Assembly (NCBI GenBank): GCA_021521415.1
Contig: JAIQDT010000824.1
Location: 62,001-126,000 of the forward strand
Direction of reading: 5' to 3'
From: Bidens hawaiensis
Lineage: Eukaryota > Streptophyta > Magnoliopsida > Asterales > Asteraceae
Length of the DNA: 64,000 nt
The position numbers and the translations under genes are program-made. Under the pieces are notes generated by a model that was not told where the DNA came from, ran no database searches, and saw only the letters and a list, made by a program, of their open reading frames with translations. Positions 22,701 through 35,526 of the stretch are shown here, one piece after another; within the stretch, counting starts at the first letter, position 1; each line of letters starts with the position of its first letter.

Positions 22701-24187
22701 TTGCGAGTGCGAGCGTTGGGGATGATAGTCCAGTCGAACCTTTCGGATTTGATTCGAGTCGCTCAACGCGAGGCGTTGAAAGAGGAACAAATGGAAAAAG
22801 AAGGACTTTACGGTAACGAGAAGAATTTCGAACAGCGCGTGGACGAAATTCTCTATTTCAAAAATCGGATTTGGATCCCGACCCTCCATGACCTTCGTGA
22901 ACTAATCATGGACGAAGCGCATAAATCAAAATATTCCATACATCCGGGATCGGGTAAGATGTACAAGGATGTGAAGGAGTTCTACTGGTGGCCGGGTATG
23001 AAAAAGGATATAGCCACATACGTCGGCAAGTGTACGACGTGTGTGAGGGTTAAGGCGGAGCACCAGAAACCTTCGGGAATGTTACAATAACCGGAAATTC
23101 CTGAATGGAAGTGGGAGCAGATCACGATGGATTTTGTGACACATCTCCCCAAGACGTCCCGAGGACATGATGCAATTTGGGTAGTCGTGGACCGATTAAC
23201 CAAATCAGCACATTTTATTCCGATTAGAAATAACTATAACACCGAGAGACTTGCGCAATTTATATAAATGAAATTGTGTCTCGTCATGGGATACCCATCT
23301 CAATCATCTCCGACCGAGATAGCCATTTCACCTCCAAGCTTTGGCAAGCTGTGCAAGAAGCGCTGGGAACGCGTATTAATCTAAGCACAGCTTACCACCC
23401 TCAGACCGATGGTCAGTCTGAGAGGACCATCCAAACCCTGGAGGATTTGCTTCGTGCATGCGTACTGGATTTTAAGGGAAATTGGGATCAACATCTCCCA
23501 CTCGTTGAATTTTCCTATAATAACAGTTACCATAGCAGTATAAAGGCAGCACCTTACGAAGCATTGTATGGACGGAAGTGCCGATCACCACTCTGCTGGA
23601 CTGAGGTGGGCGACACACAGGTTATTAGATCAGATCTGGTCCAGGAAACGACCAGCAAAATTCTTGAAATTAAGAACAATCTGAAGGCCGCACGGGATCG
23701 GCAGAAGAGTTATGCCGATACCCGTAGAAAACCGTTATCATTTGAGAAAGGTGATAAAGTGTATTTGAAAGTATCACCTTGGAAAGGAGTAGTCAGATTT
23801 GGAAAGGCGGGGAAGTTAGCCCCTAGATATATTGGACCATTCGACATTACTGCAAAAATCGGTCCTGTAGCATACCGATTAGAACTGCCTGATGAACTGA
23901 GTGCAGTTCACAACGTGTTTACCGTGTCGAACCTGAAAAGGGGTCTGTCGGATGAGACATCGGTGTTACCTTTAGAGGGTGTCCAAATAAATGGTAAGCT
24001 CAACATTGTAGAGGAGCCCATAGAAATAGTAGACGGGAAAAACAAGCAACTTAGACACAATAAGATCTCGTAGGTCAAAGTTAGATGGAACTCGCAACGA
24101 GGCCCAGAATATACATGGGAACGAAAGGACGAATTTCGGAAGAAATACCCCCACCTATTTCCGCAAAAGGAAGTAGTTGATGCGTAA
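22701..24187 (+). pseudogene. Element F integrase with chromodomain-like tail
   Basis: The zinc-binding N-terminus ([20 protein letters not shown] ... CTTC) is followed by the catalytic core ([54 protein letters not shown]). The GPF module ([20 protein letters not shown]) is then followed by a Tekay-type chromodomain region ([14 protein letters not shown] ... VKVRWNSQRGPEYTWER). Breaks: TAA at 23,088 (expected CAA), frameshift near 23,265, TAG at 24,071. The polyprotein stop is TAA 24,185. Chromodomains steer such elements to heterochromatin. Confidence 0.9.
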
Positions 24188-24212
24188 AATTTCGAGGACG
24201 AAATTTTTGTAA

Positions 24213-24223
24213 CGGGGGGAGAA
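24213..24223 (+). other. Polypurine tract of element F
   Basis: CGGGGGGAGAA lies directly before the 3' LTR and is preceded by TTTCGAGGACGAAATTTTTG, the motif usual at Tekay 3' ends. Confidence 0.9.
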
Positions 24224-27200
24224 TGTAACGATTCCGGCAAATTCAGGTATACCCTAGCCGGAATATACTATTTACGTGTTATTTAATACTGAATATATGA
24301 ATTATAATGTGTTTATACGAGTATATAAGATTCACAGTACGAATTATACTCGAATATACAGCTAGTCGTATTGAAATTACGATTAATCGATGAACGGTTA
24401 TTGAAACCCGAACGAATCGGGGATTACATTATAGACGAAATATATAATGTTTAGTGATGTGTACAAAGTATTAAAGCTTCGGGATAAGTGAATTATAGCA
24501 CAGAAAAAAGATTTCGATTTATTAGTACGTCGGTACGATAAACGAAACCTTTAACATCAAACCAAGTAAGAGACGATCGATCAAGACGAAAAAGATGCAC
24601 AATTACCGACAATATAATGTGTTAAGTCAATAAATGTCATGGTTTAAGTTTTTAAAGTTTTTAAATCGGTTTTATATAAATTTTATTTTTAAGCCGAAAA
24701 ACGACCGTTTTAGCCTCGTTTTAAGCCGAATTAAGTGTTTAACCGAAAAACGAACTGAACCAGATTATCCACAACATTATCCGGATTACACAATCCAAAT
24801 GTGGCCAAGGTTGGAGATGTGGGCCCCACCCCACACCATACTTGGACCGATCGGTCCACTGGTACACACACACACTTCATTTTCTTTTTTTAACATTCCA
24901 ACTCTCCAAATCCTCTCAACCCTTTACACATTCAACCAAAACCTTTGATTTTGAAGAAGATCCACAAGGTATAAACATGTTATTATGGTTTGATCTTGCT
25001 TTTTAATTCCAAAATCATGAGAAAATGAGGTTTCAAGTGAAAAATGGGTGAAAACCCGAGATGAAACCGATTCTTGCATGATCAAGTGATGTATACAAGT
25101 TATACAAGGGATCTTGGTCCAAGAAAGGAGTTAAAAGAGTCAAAAACGAATTTTTACGGTTAAAATCTTTGTTTTGATGTCTTAACCGAAACCATGAAAT
25201 AAATGGCTTGATTGTGGGTATAACTTGCTTGGTGTGGTGTTGTTGTGCTTGTAGGTGTTGTATCTAGTTGCTAGCAAAGTCTAGAAAGCAAGATCTTTGC
25301 GATCTAAAGCTAGAAACACAAGGTAGTTCGGTTTTTCGTATGATTTGTAAGATTTGGACAGATTGTGGTAGACTTAGAGTTGAGTCATGAAATTTCACAG
25401 AGATGATCTACACATGAAAATATGAGATCTGTGAAATTTTGGATAAAGGATGAATATTTGGTGAATTTAATGCTTGGTTTTGGCTAAAAATGGTGAAAAA
25501 TAGCTAAACATCATGAAAAATTCTGGAAAAATTTAGATAAGCTTTTTATAACATATAAAAGTCACACACAGAATTTCAGGTCCATTGGAGAAGTCTAAGT
25601 AGGCTTTTCGGTAAAACGAGTTCTAGGGTTTTCTAGCTCGGTTTTGGTGAAAATGGCATGAAAAATGAGATTTTGGTTCTGGAAAAATTACAGGGGGCTA
25701 CGTGGATGGCAGGGATCATCCCAGAAAAATTTGGGATTTTTCTAAGGTCATTTGGTATTTTCGACATATTTGGTGTTTAAATGACGTTTAAAAATAGATA
25801 AATAAATGTTAAATATAGAAATTAAATCTGGAAATATTTTATTAAATTCCTTACTGTCAAAAACTGAATTGTGCAAAATTTCAAGATCCGAGACTAAACG
25901 GATATTTATTTGTGCTAAATGGAACTTAAAAACAAACTTTTAAAGCTTAAAACGTGTAATCCGGCAAAGTTCGCCTAAGCGAGCTGACTGGTGTATAAAA
26001 ACCTTAAAATGGACTATTTTCATGAAACTAAGTTAATCAAGTAAAAATAAATCATCCAAAAATAATTCGGATGATTTGGGTAATTTTACCCGATTTAGTC
26101 GTTTCCGGTATATTAAAGACGGAAACGGGCCCCGCGGCCAAACGGGGTGTCTAAACCGAGCTCTAATTTCACCACTTTAATTAAAATATCAATAACAACT
26201 ATTTTCGGGTCGTATGTGGCCAAACTCATTTTTGAAAACATAAAGACGAATAACCGTGCTAGGCACGCAAAACGAAAAAACAAACTAATGGTAGTTTTGA
26301 CTAAAGAACTCTAAGTGATATCACAATCTAAGTCCTGAGAAGTGTATCGGGGTTAACATTGTCCCCGGATCGTGTACGGTACTGGGTTAACAGTGTCCCC
26401 GGACGTACCGGTTAACACGAATTTAAGTTATATTAATAGAAATTGCGTAGTAACGACTTAGGGATCGTATTACAGATCCGGACAGGTAGCCGTGCACAGT
26501 ATTACATCTCTGCTCACCAAAAAGGTGAGTTTTCATGAGCCCCTTTTTACTGAACTGTTTTAAATATTTTCCCGGGGCGGAAAGCATGTTTATATCAAAA
26601 TATTTAAGTACATGCTGATCGCATTGAAATGAATGTATTTATATATGTTTTATTGTACGGGAATCATACGGAAATGTACTGAGATGGTAATTGTCTGAGT
26701 TGCTAACATTGTAAGGCCCCGCAACACGAGTGATTAGCTAAAAGCCGGTAGAGTGTGAATAGTACTATTGGTCTGACAAACCCAACTGGTCCGGCATGGA
26801 TTTGCTGATGTTTCCCAGCCAGTTGCACATGTCTATTTTGTGTGTTATATATATTTTGCTATGTAATGTTAGACATAGCGGTTTGGGGCAGTTCCGTGGA
26901 CGGGGGATATGTCACGGGTCCGTGGGCGGGGATATGCCACGGGGATTGTGTGTGATAGTCAGAGGTTTCACTTGTGGGCTCAGCATAATTACATCGCTAA
27001 TATATGATTTATTATAATAAATTGTCAATGTTTATTTAAATCAGTGAAACTCACCAACTATTCGTAGTTGACCCGTTTCTTTACATGCTTTCTAGGTACA
27101 CCCAAATTGGAATGAGTGATACGTGCTTGATGATGTGTGCTATTTTGTGGAAGATTAAGGATCTATATTTTGCATTAAATATGTTAATGTACTATCGGTA

Positions 27201-27356
27201 AAACTTATGTGATAACACCTAGATGGTAACGAAACTCGGAACAGTGTAATTCGTTTAAACTAATGTAGTGGTGTTTTCTTTATAAGCAATGCTGTTGATA
27301 TCAGATGTGTCTGTTGCATCCCGTGTACGTTTCCGCTGCGGTTACGGGGTGTTACA
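24224..27356 (+). mobile_element. Element F 3' LTR
   Basis: 3133 bp, near-identical to 14,995-18,131. It includes the same putative intron signals at 26,525 and 27,095. It is followed by the target duplication CTCTG. Confidence 0.95.
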
Positions 27357-27361
27357 CTCTG

Positions 27362-28450
27362 CTTGGAGGTTTTCCAGTAAACAGCTCCTCCATTGAGAGT
27401 GAATACATATCCTGATTGTGAGGGAGAATCATCTCGGTCAGTCTGGAAGCTAGCATCAGTGTAACACCTTACAGTGAGCTCTTCTTCCACTCCTCTAAAC
27501 ATTAAGAACATGTCCTTTGTCCTTTTTAGGTATCCCAAAATGTTTTTCACAGCAGTCCAGTGGGCAATGCCAGGGTTCTGCTGAAAACGACTAGTCATGC
27601 TCAGTGCATACGAGATGTCAGGTCTAGTACATAAGATAGCATACATGATAGAACCAATCGCTGAAGCATATGGAATTGCTTGCATGTGCTTAGTTTCAAC
27701 GTTCGTTGCCGGAGATTGCGATTTGTTCAACACGGTTCCCTTAGCCATGGGGAGAGCTCCTTTCTTGGAGTTATCCATAGAGAAGCGTGCCATTACTTTG
27801 TCTATGTATGTACTTTGACTCAGCTAGAAGCCGCTTAGACCTATCTTGGTAGATATTGATTCCTAGAATATAAGCAGCTTCACTGAGATCTTTCATTGCG
27901 AAACAAGATCCCAACCAGTTCTTAACTTCCTTAAGCATAGAGATGTTGTTTCCAATGATCAGTATATCCTCCACATACAGGATAAGGAATGATATAGTGC
28001 TCCCACTAGCCTTTCTGTAAACACAAGGCTCATCTTAATTTTTGATAAAACTAAACTCTTTGATTTTCTCATCAAAATGAAGATTCCAGCTGCGAGATGC
28101 CTGTTTAAGTCCATAAATGGACTTATTCAGTTTGCACACCCTGTTAGGATATTTAGGATCGACAAAACCGTCAGGCTGAACCATATAGACATCTTCAGAA
28201 AAATGTCCATTAAGAAAAGCAGTTTTGATATCCATTTGCCATATCTCGTAGTCATAGTACGCAACTATGGTAAGTAATATCCTTATCGACTTAGTCATGT
28301 CAACGGACGAGAAGGTTTCATCATAGTCAATATCTTGAGTTTTAGTAAAACCTTTCGCGACTAGCCGTGCTTTATAAGTCTGCACATTTCCATACATGTC
28401 GGTTTTCTTCTTGAAAATCCACTTGCTCCCTACTGCCCGACACTCGGGGG
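27362..28450 (-). pseudogene. Element A reverse transcriptase and RNase H, middle part
   Basis: From right to left on the minus strand: [59 protein letters not shown] (28,035-28,397), then LYVEDILIIGNN (about 27,965). [20 protein letters not shown] and CYTDASFQTDRDDSPSQSGY follow (27,362-27,793). The catalytic YVDD reads YVED: the first aspartate is replaced by Glu. Frameshifts at about 28,030 and 27,830 separate the pieces. The final RNase H part lies beyond element F at 14,620. Confidence 0.88.
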
Positions 28451-29143
28451 TAGCTCAACCAAGTTCCAGACTTGATTGTCACGCATAGATTACATCTCGG
28501 CGTTCATGGCATCTTGCCATTTCTCAGATTCTGGATCTAAGATAGCAGATTTGTAATTAGTAGGTTCGTCACTTGACTCGGCTACTAAGAGGACTTCGGG
28601 ACCATCTAGATGCCATAGGTGTTTAGAATTAGGTACGCGAGTCCTATTACTTCTGCGAACGCTTGTGTTCATGTCTGATGTTTTAGCAACAACAACTTGT
28701 TGATCAGACGTTCCAACTTCCTCAGCGTTTTTTTGTTGATCTTGAATTTCTTCAAGATCGACAATATTATTTCCAGTTCCTCGATCGAGAATTTCCTTCT
28801 CGAGAAAGTGGCAATTCCTTTTGAAAGAAATCACATTTGTATCAGGATGGAAGAAATAATATCCGCTTTGGTTATGGTATCAGACGAAAACAACCTTTAC
28901 GCCGAGCTTGTCATCAGAATCACTGGTGACATAAGCTTCACATCCCCATACTGTAAACGTCCATGCCATATCTCATATGCGGTTTTGCTTACCTTTTAGT
29001 TGGAGCCAGATTGACAATGCGGGCGGCGGTCATAAGGGCAAAGCTCCAAAAGGAGTGGGGCAAGTTAGTTCTACACATCATCGATCTGACCATGTTTAGC
29101 AAGGTTCGATTTCTCCTCTCGCTCACGCCATTGTGTTGGGGTG
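28451..29143 (-). pseudogene. Element A integrase C-terminal part and linker to RT
   Basis: The frame at 28,989-29,143 reads the integrase end (HNGVSERRNRTLLNMVRSMM, FALMTAARIVNLAPTKR). Region 28,490-28,834 is the linker plus RT entry (RRSNRTRVPNSKHLWHLDGP, EKWQDAMNAEM). It is cut at 29,143 by element B; the upstream integrase part resumes at 56,745. Confidence 0.85.
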
Positions 29144-29964
29144 TGTAACAACTCGGGTTTTCCACGTACGAATCTGTTACCCGACTCGTTTTAAATTCGG
29201 GAAATTTTAACAACAAAAAGTATCGTGTTTATCGAGTAATTATTATAAAGTTTTTATTTGTTTATCATATTTAATTAATATATATTAAATTTTGGAAAAT
29301 ATACGTTTTTAGCCCAAAATTTAACTTTAATCCTTTATTGGTTCCACATCAATCTCCATGGGCTAAATTACAAATTCTGCATATTATGTTATAATCCTTG
29401 GATCCTAAACCCGTTAACCCATACCCGGATCCGTATACCCATGACCGTTTATCTTGCTTGAGCCACAATCTTCGTTCTAAACTCGGAATTGAATCGTGTT
29501 TATGATTGTTAATATTCTTAGCGGCCTAACAGAATACGTTAATTAGGAAACGGGATCCGTTATAACGTGTATTGATTCATTAACTAAACCGACTTGACCT
29601 AAAAATGATTATATATTCTAGGGTGGATATTAATTCAATTACTCTTCTCTGAACCTCCTATACAACCCGACGAGCCAAACCCCTAATCTTAATTACGTTA
29701 GTTTTGGCCGTAAACCTCTGTTTGATTTCTGAACTTGCCGCTGCGATTGGGGTGGTCGATCTCCTTGGTTCCATCATCGTTTAAGGTAATTAAAGCATGC
29801 ATATTGTTCGTCCAACATCGTATAACCTAAACCCTAACATGAATTGAATGAATAATGAATGGATCAATCGATTATATGCTCTAGGGTTTATAATCAAATT
29901 GGGTTTTAAATGGTTTATGTATATATAACACCGTTTGCAAACTGTTAACAACTGACACACCAGC

Positions 29965-30045
29965 GCAGCTGGCTGATGTGTGTGTGTTCAACTCTTCAAG
30001 CCAGCCACTGGTGCGGGTTCGAGTCCTAGCAAGCCCGTTTTTTTG
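29965..30045 (+). other. tRNA-like pol III unit within the B LTR
   Basis: An A-box-like TGGCTGATGTG, the near-consensus B box GGTTCGAGTCC (30,016-30,026) and a T-tract terminator (about 30,039-30,044) occur in correct order. The right LTR keeps it at about 35,385-35,460 with GGTTTGAGTCC. It may be a captured tRNA or SINE head. It does not fold into a clear functional tRNA by eye. Confidence 0.45.
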
Positions 30046-30184
30046 ATATTTTTATTTTCATTGTTTTAATATATTTTAATGATTTCTACTATATTATAAT
30101 TAATATTACGTATTAAATAAACCATATTTTATTTAACCAACACCATAAAGTAAATTTTCGTCTCAATAAACCTCGTTACAAATT

Positions 30185-30187
30185 TTA

Positions 30188-30230
<43 letters not shown>

Positions 30231-30252
30231 CATACATATATATATATATATC
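30185..30252. repeat. (TA)n microsatellite in B LTR
   Basis: About 60 bases of alternating TA with CATACATA interruptions. The right LTR has a much shorter run near 55,470. Confidence 0.95.
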
Positions 30253-30799
30253 GTATTAATAATAAACCGTCATTATTTTATTAGAACTCGACACTAATAT
30301 TGACGTTTTTGTCGTTATAAAGTCTTTATAAATTTGCTTATATTTATGTATTATATATATATATGTATATGTATTATTTTCTTACACAAAATTATAATAA
30401 ACATATTAAATGTGTTAAACGTATATTTTTACCGTTGATTTCATTAAGGATTCTAAAATATAAATTTTATGACAATTATATGTTTAAACGTGTAATATTA
30501 TAGTAGGTCACAAATCATACTTATTTAAACCAATTATTTGTAAATCTGGTTTTATGACAACACTGATTTTTATAATAGAATAATAATAATAATGATAATC
30601 CTTAGAGAGCAATCGTTCAATCCATAATGTACCAATCATAATTGTAACTCAATCCACACCGAAATCCTAAATTCATTATACATATTATATCAGTTATTCA
30701 TAATATCATATTATATAATTAGGATCCTTGTCGGTAATTCTCGAAGAGCGTGATTCCACTTTCTTGTCGAACTCATTCTCATTTGGCTTATTCAATCAG

Positions 30800-31214
30800 G
30801 TGAGTTTTATCATTCCCCTATTTTACTCAATTTTCACAAACGTTTTGGGGACATATGCGTATATCATACTATACATACATATCTATATATACATACATAT
30901 CAAAAATAGCAAACGTGTAATTGTGTGTGATTAATCAAATTGTCTTTGTATGCAATCGTTTGACATATCCCCTTGGAGAGGGTTCTCATTCTATTGACCA
31001 CCGCCTGATTCGTTTGGCAACGGTCGATTTACCGGCGCCCGATTCGCTTGGCAATGGTTTAATCGACAACTTATTTGCTTATGGTTTGATTTCATTACCA
31101 CATTTATTACGTTTTGCTTATTTATTATATTAACATTATTTTTGGTGTCAAAACTTGGTGGTAAACTCACTCAACATGTTTGTTAACAAATCTCCATTTT
31201 CTACGCATATGAAG
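30800..31214 (+). other. Putative LTR-resident intron, element B left LTR
   Basis: The donor TCAG|GTGAGTT is followed by CCCCTATTTTACTC. The acceptor in this copy is ATGAAG|GTT and in the right LTR the better ATGCAG|GTT (56,501-56,503). The acceptor lies 236 bases before the LTR end. The right-LTR counterpart is 56,043-56,503. Confidence 0.45.
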
Positions 31215-31450
31215 GTTGCCTGAGTTGAAGGATGGACACTTAGAAAGACCTTAGGGTTACATTAAAGACAAACTTAAATTTAAATGATTGTACTTATTTA
31301 TTTGAATGGTTTTGTTGTATTTGATTATTGTGTGTATTATTTGAATAAAATAATTAATTAGATATTGACATTTATAATTATGATAGTATCTTCGAGCTGT
31401 GAGCAATCGGATCACACTCCGGCATTTCCGCCTTAGGTTAGGGTGTGACA

Positions 31451-34400
31451 GATTGGTATCACAGCTGAAGGTTATAAGATAGGTCGTTAGAAATGATCCT
31501 AGACATATGTTAGGAACCCTATACGTGCTTATCTGAACTGCCTTATGTGCTATTTAATAAATTGTTTACTGCTTGCTTAGATTAATTATTTAAATTGTAT
31601 TTATCTTGTTTATTTGTTGCACACACACACACACAAATTCCGAGGTTATGCCTCAACTTTCAAAATATTTTTAAATCCTCTTAATTTTTGGTAGATTATA
31701 TTTCATTATAGGAAATTCCTTAAGAATTCCCATGTTTTGCTCTTTCACCTTGAAGCGTGGGGGTATGACAAATCTCGTACAACCATAACTTCAAGTGGTA
31801 CCCATAATCAGCTAAACGGTTGCGTGGTAAACATAACCGGCTAAACGGTTATACTTCCAAATTATGTTTTTAAATTATTTTAAATGCTTAGTTGGGTGAA
31901 AAATCCATAGAAATCCATGGGCACTCCAACTATTTATTTCATAAACCATTTTCGATTTGATTTTTGGGTTGGAACGTATCGTCCGGGGTGGTTCCCGAGA
32001 TACACCAACTACTTATATTTGATTCGTTGATTTGATATCTAGTTGAGTCGGTTAAATTCCATGTAACGCTCATGGTCCGAACAACTCCGTTGATTCGATA
32101 ATTCGTTAATTAGTTGGGTCAGTTAAATGCCATGTACACGCTCATGGGCTGAACAACTCAATTGTTTATTACACGTTATTTGACTTGGGCCATCAAATTG
32201 ACATGGAACGCTCATGGGAGGTCAATTCACAAACTTTATGATTGTTTATTTAGTTGGGCCATTCAAATTGCCATAGAAAGCTCATGGGAGGTCAACTAGT
32301 TTGATATGTTATTCTTGGAAAATCTTATATAAACATTGTTCATTTACTTAAAAGCTTCAAACTCATACATATTATTTTAATTCTTAACTCGTCCTCGAGT
32401 CTTCACTAGTACTAACTTATATACATACATATACATACACATACGCATCCCCATAATTTCATATCAACTCATTCCTACAACTCACCTGTCATCTTACACA
32501 TTTCCATTGTTGGTCCTCATAAAATGTCTTTCCTAAGAATCATAGTTGTAATCAATGTCGTTCACATGTTTCCCTTAATTGCCATTCGACTACTAGAATC
32601 ACCAAGGAATGCTGCTGTATGCTATTAACCGACCAACCGTCAACCTCGACAAAACTAATATACCTCGAACAGGAAATCTTACACTAACTCGTATCCTCTA
32701 AAATATTATTTAAATTATACTTTCTTAATTATATCCATATCCTCGAACTATAAATTTCTAAGTACATTTAAATCCTTATCTTCAACTTTAAACAATAAAT
32801 ATTTTATCATCTCTTGTTTCCTCAATATCATGATGGTTTTCACAATTTATTTTCCACTTTATAAATATTTATTATCAAAATTCAATTGTTGTAAATTTTA
32901 TTAATTATGTATTCTCTAAATTTAATTTCCATTTTTAAATAAAAAAGTTTCCATTAATTAGTTTAACTTTTATTATTAAATTGACCTTTTGATTGAACAT
33001 TCATCGTAAATATTTCAACTCCCTACTTTGATTTTAGAAAATTTTGAACGTTTTAAATGATAAATTTGTATTTGTTAGAATAGTTATGGTGGTTCATGCA
33101 TTTCTAGCCTCGCATTTATCTTAATTTATTATATGCTTCACTATAATTTAGAATTTATTATTTACTCAAATTTCCATTATTGATAATTCAAATTACTTAC
33201 TTCCTAATATTTATAATGATTTTATGCAAAAGAAAAAAAAAATCCACGAATTCTCAATTTAATCTAATTTAATTACCTACTTTATATTTTATCTAATTTT
33301 AAAGATTTATTTGGAATAGGACTATATCGGTGATTCGGGAATATCCGCTTCCCAGTTTAATCTATTAAACAACTTAAATCAAATACGTATATTTTTGCAT
33401 ATCATTAATATTTAAATTATTAATTATTAACTATTATAATATTTTAGAATATCTTAATCGAATTAATCTAACCCCAAAGTCACAAAATTGAAAAGCTATA
33501 AATTTATAATTAACTACTCTTTAAATCTCATAAGTTCTCAACCAATTAAACTCGTATCACCAAAAGAAATTTGTACTCTCAATCTTAAGAACTGTTATAA
33601 ATTAAACTTTTGGCATATCATTTCATGAATAAAGTCCCCTTTATCAAAATTAAACTATTAGGATCTTGTATCTCTATCTCATTTCCTTAATCTCGTTATC
33701 AAAATAACATCTGTTTCACCAAATCTATTTTAGAATATTAACTATTATAATATTTTAGAATATCTTAATCGAATTAATCTAACCCCAAAGTCACAAAATT
33801 GAAAAGCTATAAATTTTTAATTAACTACTCTTTAAATCTCATAAGTTCTCAACTAACTAAACTCGTATCACCAAAAGAAATTTGTACTCTCGATCTTAAG
33901 AACTGTTATAAATTAAACTTTTGGCATATCATTTCATGAATAAAGTCCCCTTTATCAAAATTAAACAATTAGGATCTTGTATCTCTATCTCATTTCCTTA
34001 ATCTCGATTATCAAAATAACATCTGTTTCACCAAATCTATTTTCTTTCGATTTTCAAAATTTTACTTTTAAAAGCAAAAGGAGTTTTCAAAATTTCATGA
34101 TTTTATTAATTCAACTAAACATTATCAATAATAATTTGAAATTATATCTAGAATTATCAAAACAATTGTTTTCTCTTAAAAATTTTATTTTCAATGTTTT
34201 ATAACCCACATGATGGAACGAATTATGTGGACCATCCGACGAAAAGAGTAATTACGGATGTATACATAATTATCCAAGTCCTCGCATGGAAATCATAATA
34301 CAAACAATTGTGTGTCATAATCTAGAACCAAAGATAGTTTGAGTAACGGTACGAATGATGAAATGCTAAGGACATGGTGGATACGCCGCTGCTACATCCT

Positions 34401-34566
34401 ATATATAAATATATAAGTGCCCTTATCGGATTGTCACTTGAAGCGTTGCTTCAGTTATTATAAGTTCTATGTTATGGTATTTTCTTTAAAAAGCTTGATT
34501 TTTTTCAAAACGATGGTGTTGTGGTTTCCTTAATTTCGGGACGAAATTCCCTAAAGTAGGGGAGAC
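31451..34566 (+). other. Element B interior, non-coding
   Basis: The PBS TGGTATCA is at 31,454-31,461. No gag or pol remnant is visible in any frame. Region 31,985-32,305 holds four imperfect repeats of a unit with TTGGGTC/CATCAAATGCCATG and ACGCTCATGGG. Region 33,428-34,045 is a tandem duplication of a 311-base AT-rich unit. The polypurine tract AAGTAGGGGAGAC ends at 34,566. Confidence 0.8.
33428..34045. repeat. 311-base tandem duplication in element B
   Basis: TAACTATTATAATATTTTAG starts at 33,428 and again at 33,739. The two units are nearly identical, including a CACCAAAAGAAATTTGTACT block. Confidence 0.85.
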
Positions 34567-35526
34567 TGTAATAACTCGGGTTTTCCACATACGAATCTGT
34601 TACCCGACCCGTTTTAAATTCGGGAAATTTTAACAACGAAAAGTATCATGTTTATCGAGTAATTATTATAAAGTTTTTATTTGTTTATCATATTTAATTA
34701 ATATATATTAAACTTTGGAAAATATACGTTTTTAACCCAAAATTTAACTTTAATCCTTTATTGGTTCCACATCAAATCTCCAGGGGCTAAATTACAAATT
34801 CTGCATATTATGTTATAATCCTTGGATCCTGAACCCGTTAACCCATACCCGGATTCGTATACCCATAACCGTTTATCTTGCTTGAGCGACAATCTTCGTT
34901 CTAGACTCGGAATTGAATCGCGTTTATGATTGTTAATATTCTTAGCGGCCTAACAGACTAAGTTAATTAGGAAACGAGATCCATTATAACGTGTATTGAT
35001 TCATTAACTAAACCTACTCGACCTAAAAACGATTATATATTCTAGGGTTGATAATGATTCAATTTCTCTTCTCTGCACCTCCTATACAACCCGACGAGCC
35101 CATCTAAATTACGTTAGTTTTGGCCGTAAACCTCAATTTGATTTCTGTTCTTGCCGCTGCGATTGGGGTGATCGATCTCCTTGGTTCCATCATCGTTTAA
35201 GGTAATTAAAGCATGCATAATGTTCGTCCAACATCGTATAACCTAAACCCTAACATGAATTGAATGAAAAATGAACGGCTCAATCGATTGTATGCTCTAG
35301 GGTTTATAATCAAATTGGGTTTTAAATGGTTTATGTATATATAACACCATTTGCAAACTGTTAACAATTGACACACCAGCGTAGCTGGCTGGTGTGTGTG
35401 TGTTCAACTCTTCTAGTCGGCCACTGGCACCTGGGTTTGAGTCCCGGCAAGCCAGTTTTTTTTGATATTTTTATTTTCATTGTTTTAATATATTTTAATG
35501 ATTTCTAATATATTATAATTAATATT
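34567..35526 (+). mobile_element. Element B right LTR, first part
   Basis: It begins TGTAATAACTCGGG and includes the tRNA-like unit. It is cut at 35,526 by element C (target duplication ATATT) and resumes at 55,384. Confidence 0.9.

Larger units (their letters stand above)
14995..27356 (+). mobile_element. Gypsy element F (Tekay-type chromovirus), 12.36 kb
   Basis: Direct LTRs of about 3.13 kb begin TGTAACGATTCCGG and end GGGGTGTTACA. The exact target duplication is CTCTG (14,990-14,994 and 27,357-27,361). Order: LTR, PBS, extra ORF, gag with zinc knuckles, protease, RT, RNase H, integrase, chromodomain-like tail, polypurine tract, LTR. The LTRs differ by roughly one base per hundred by eye (not computed), so insertion is recent. 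gag-pol nevertheless has at least six stops and three frameshifts. Confidence 0.95.
29144..31450 (+). mobile_element. Element B left LTR
   Basis: 2307 bp. It contains a tRNA-like unit (29,965-30,045), a long (TA)n run (about 30,185-30,252) and a putative intron (30,800-31,214). Divergence from the right LTR is clearly greater than that between the F LTRs, so B is older than F. Confidence 0.9.

Noticed and set aside
29965..30045. A functional tRNA gene
   Set aside because: Only the internal promoter boxes and terminator are recognisable. No clear cloverleaf or anticodon arm by eye.
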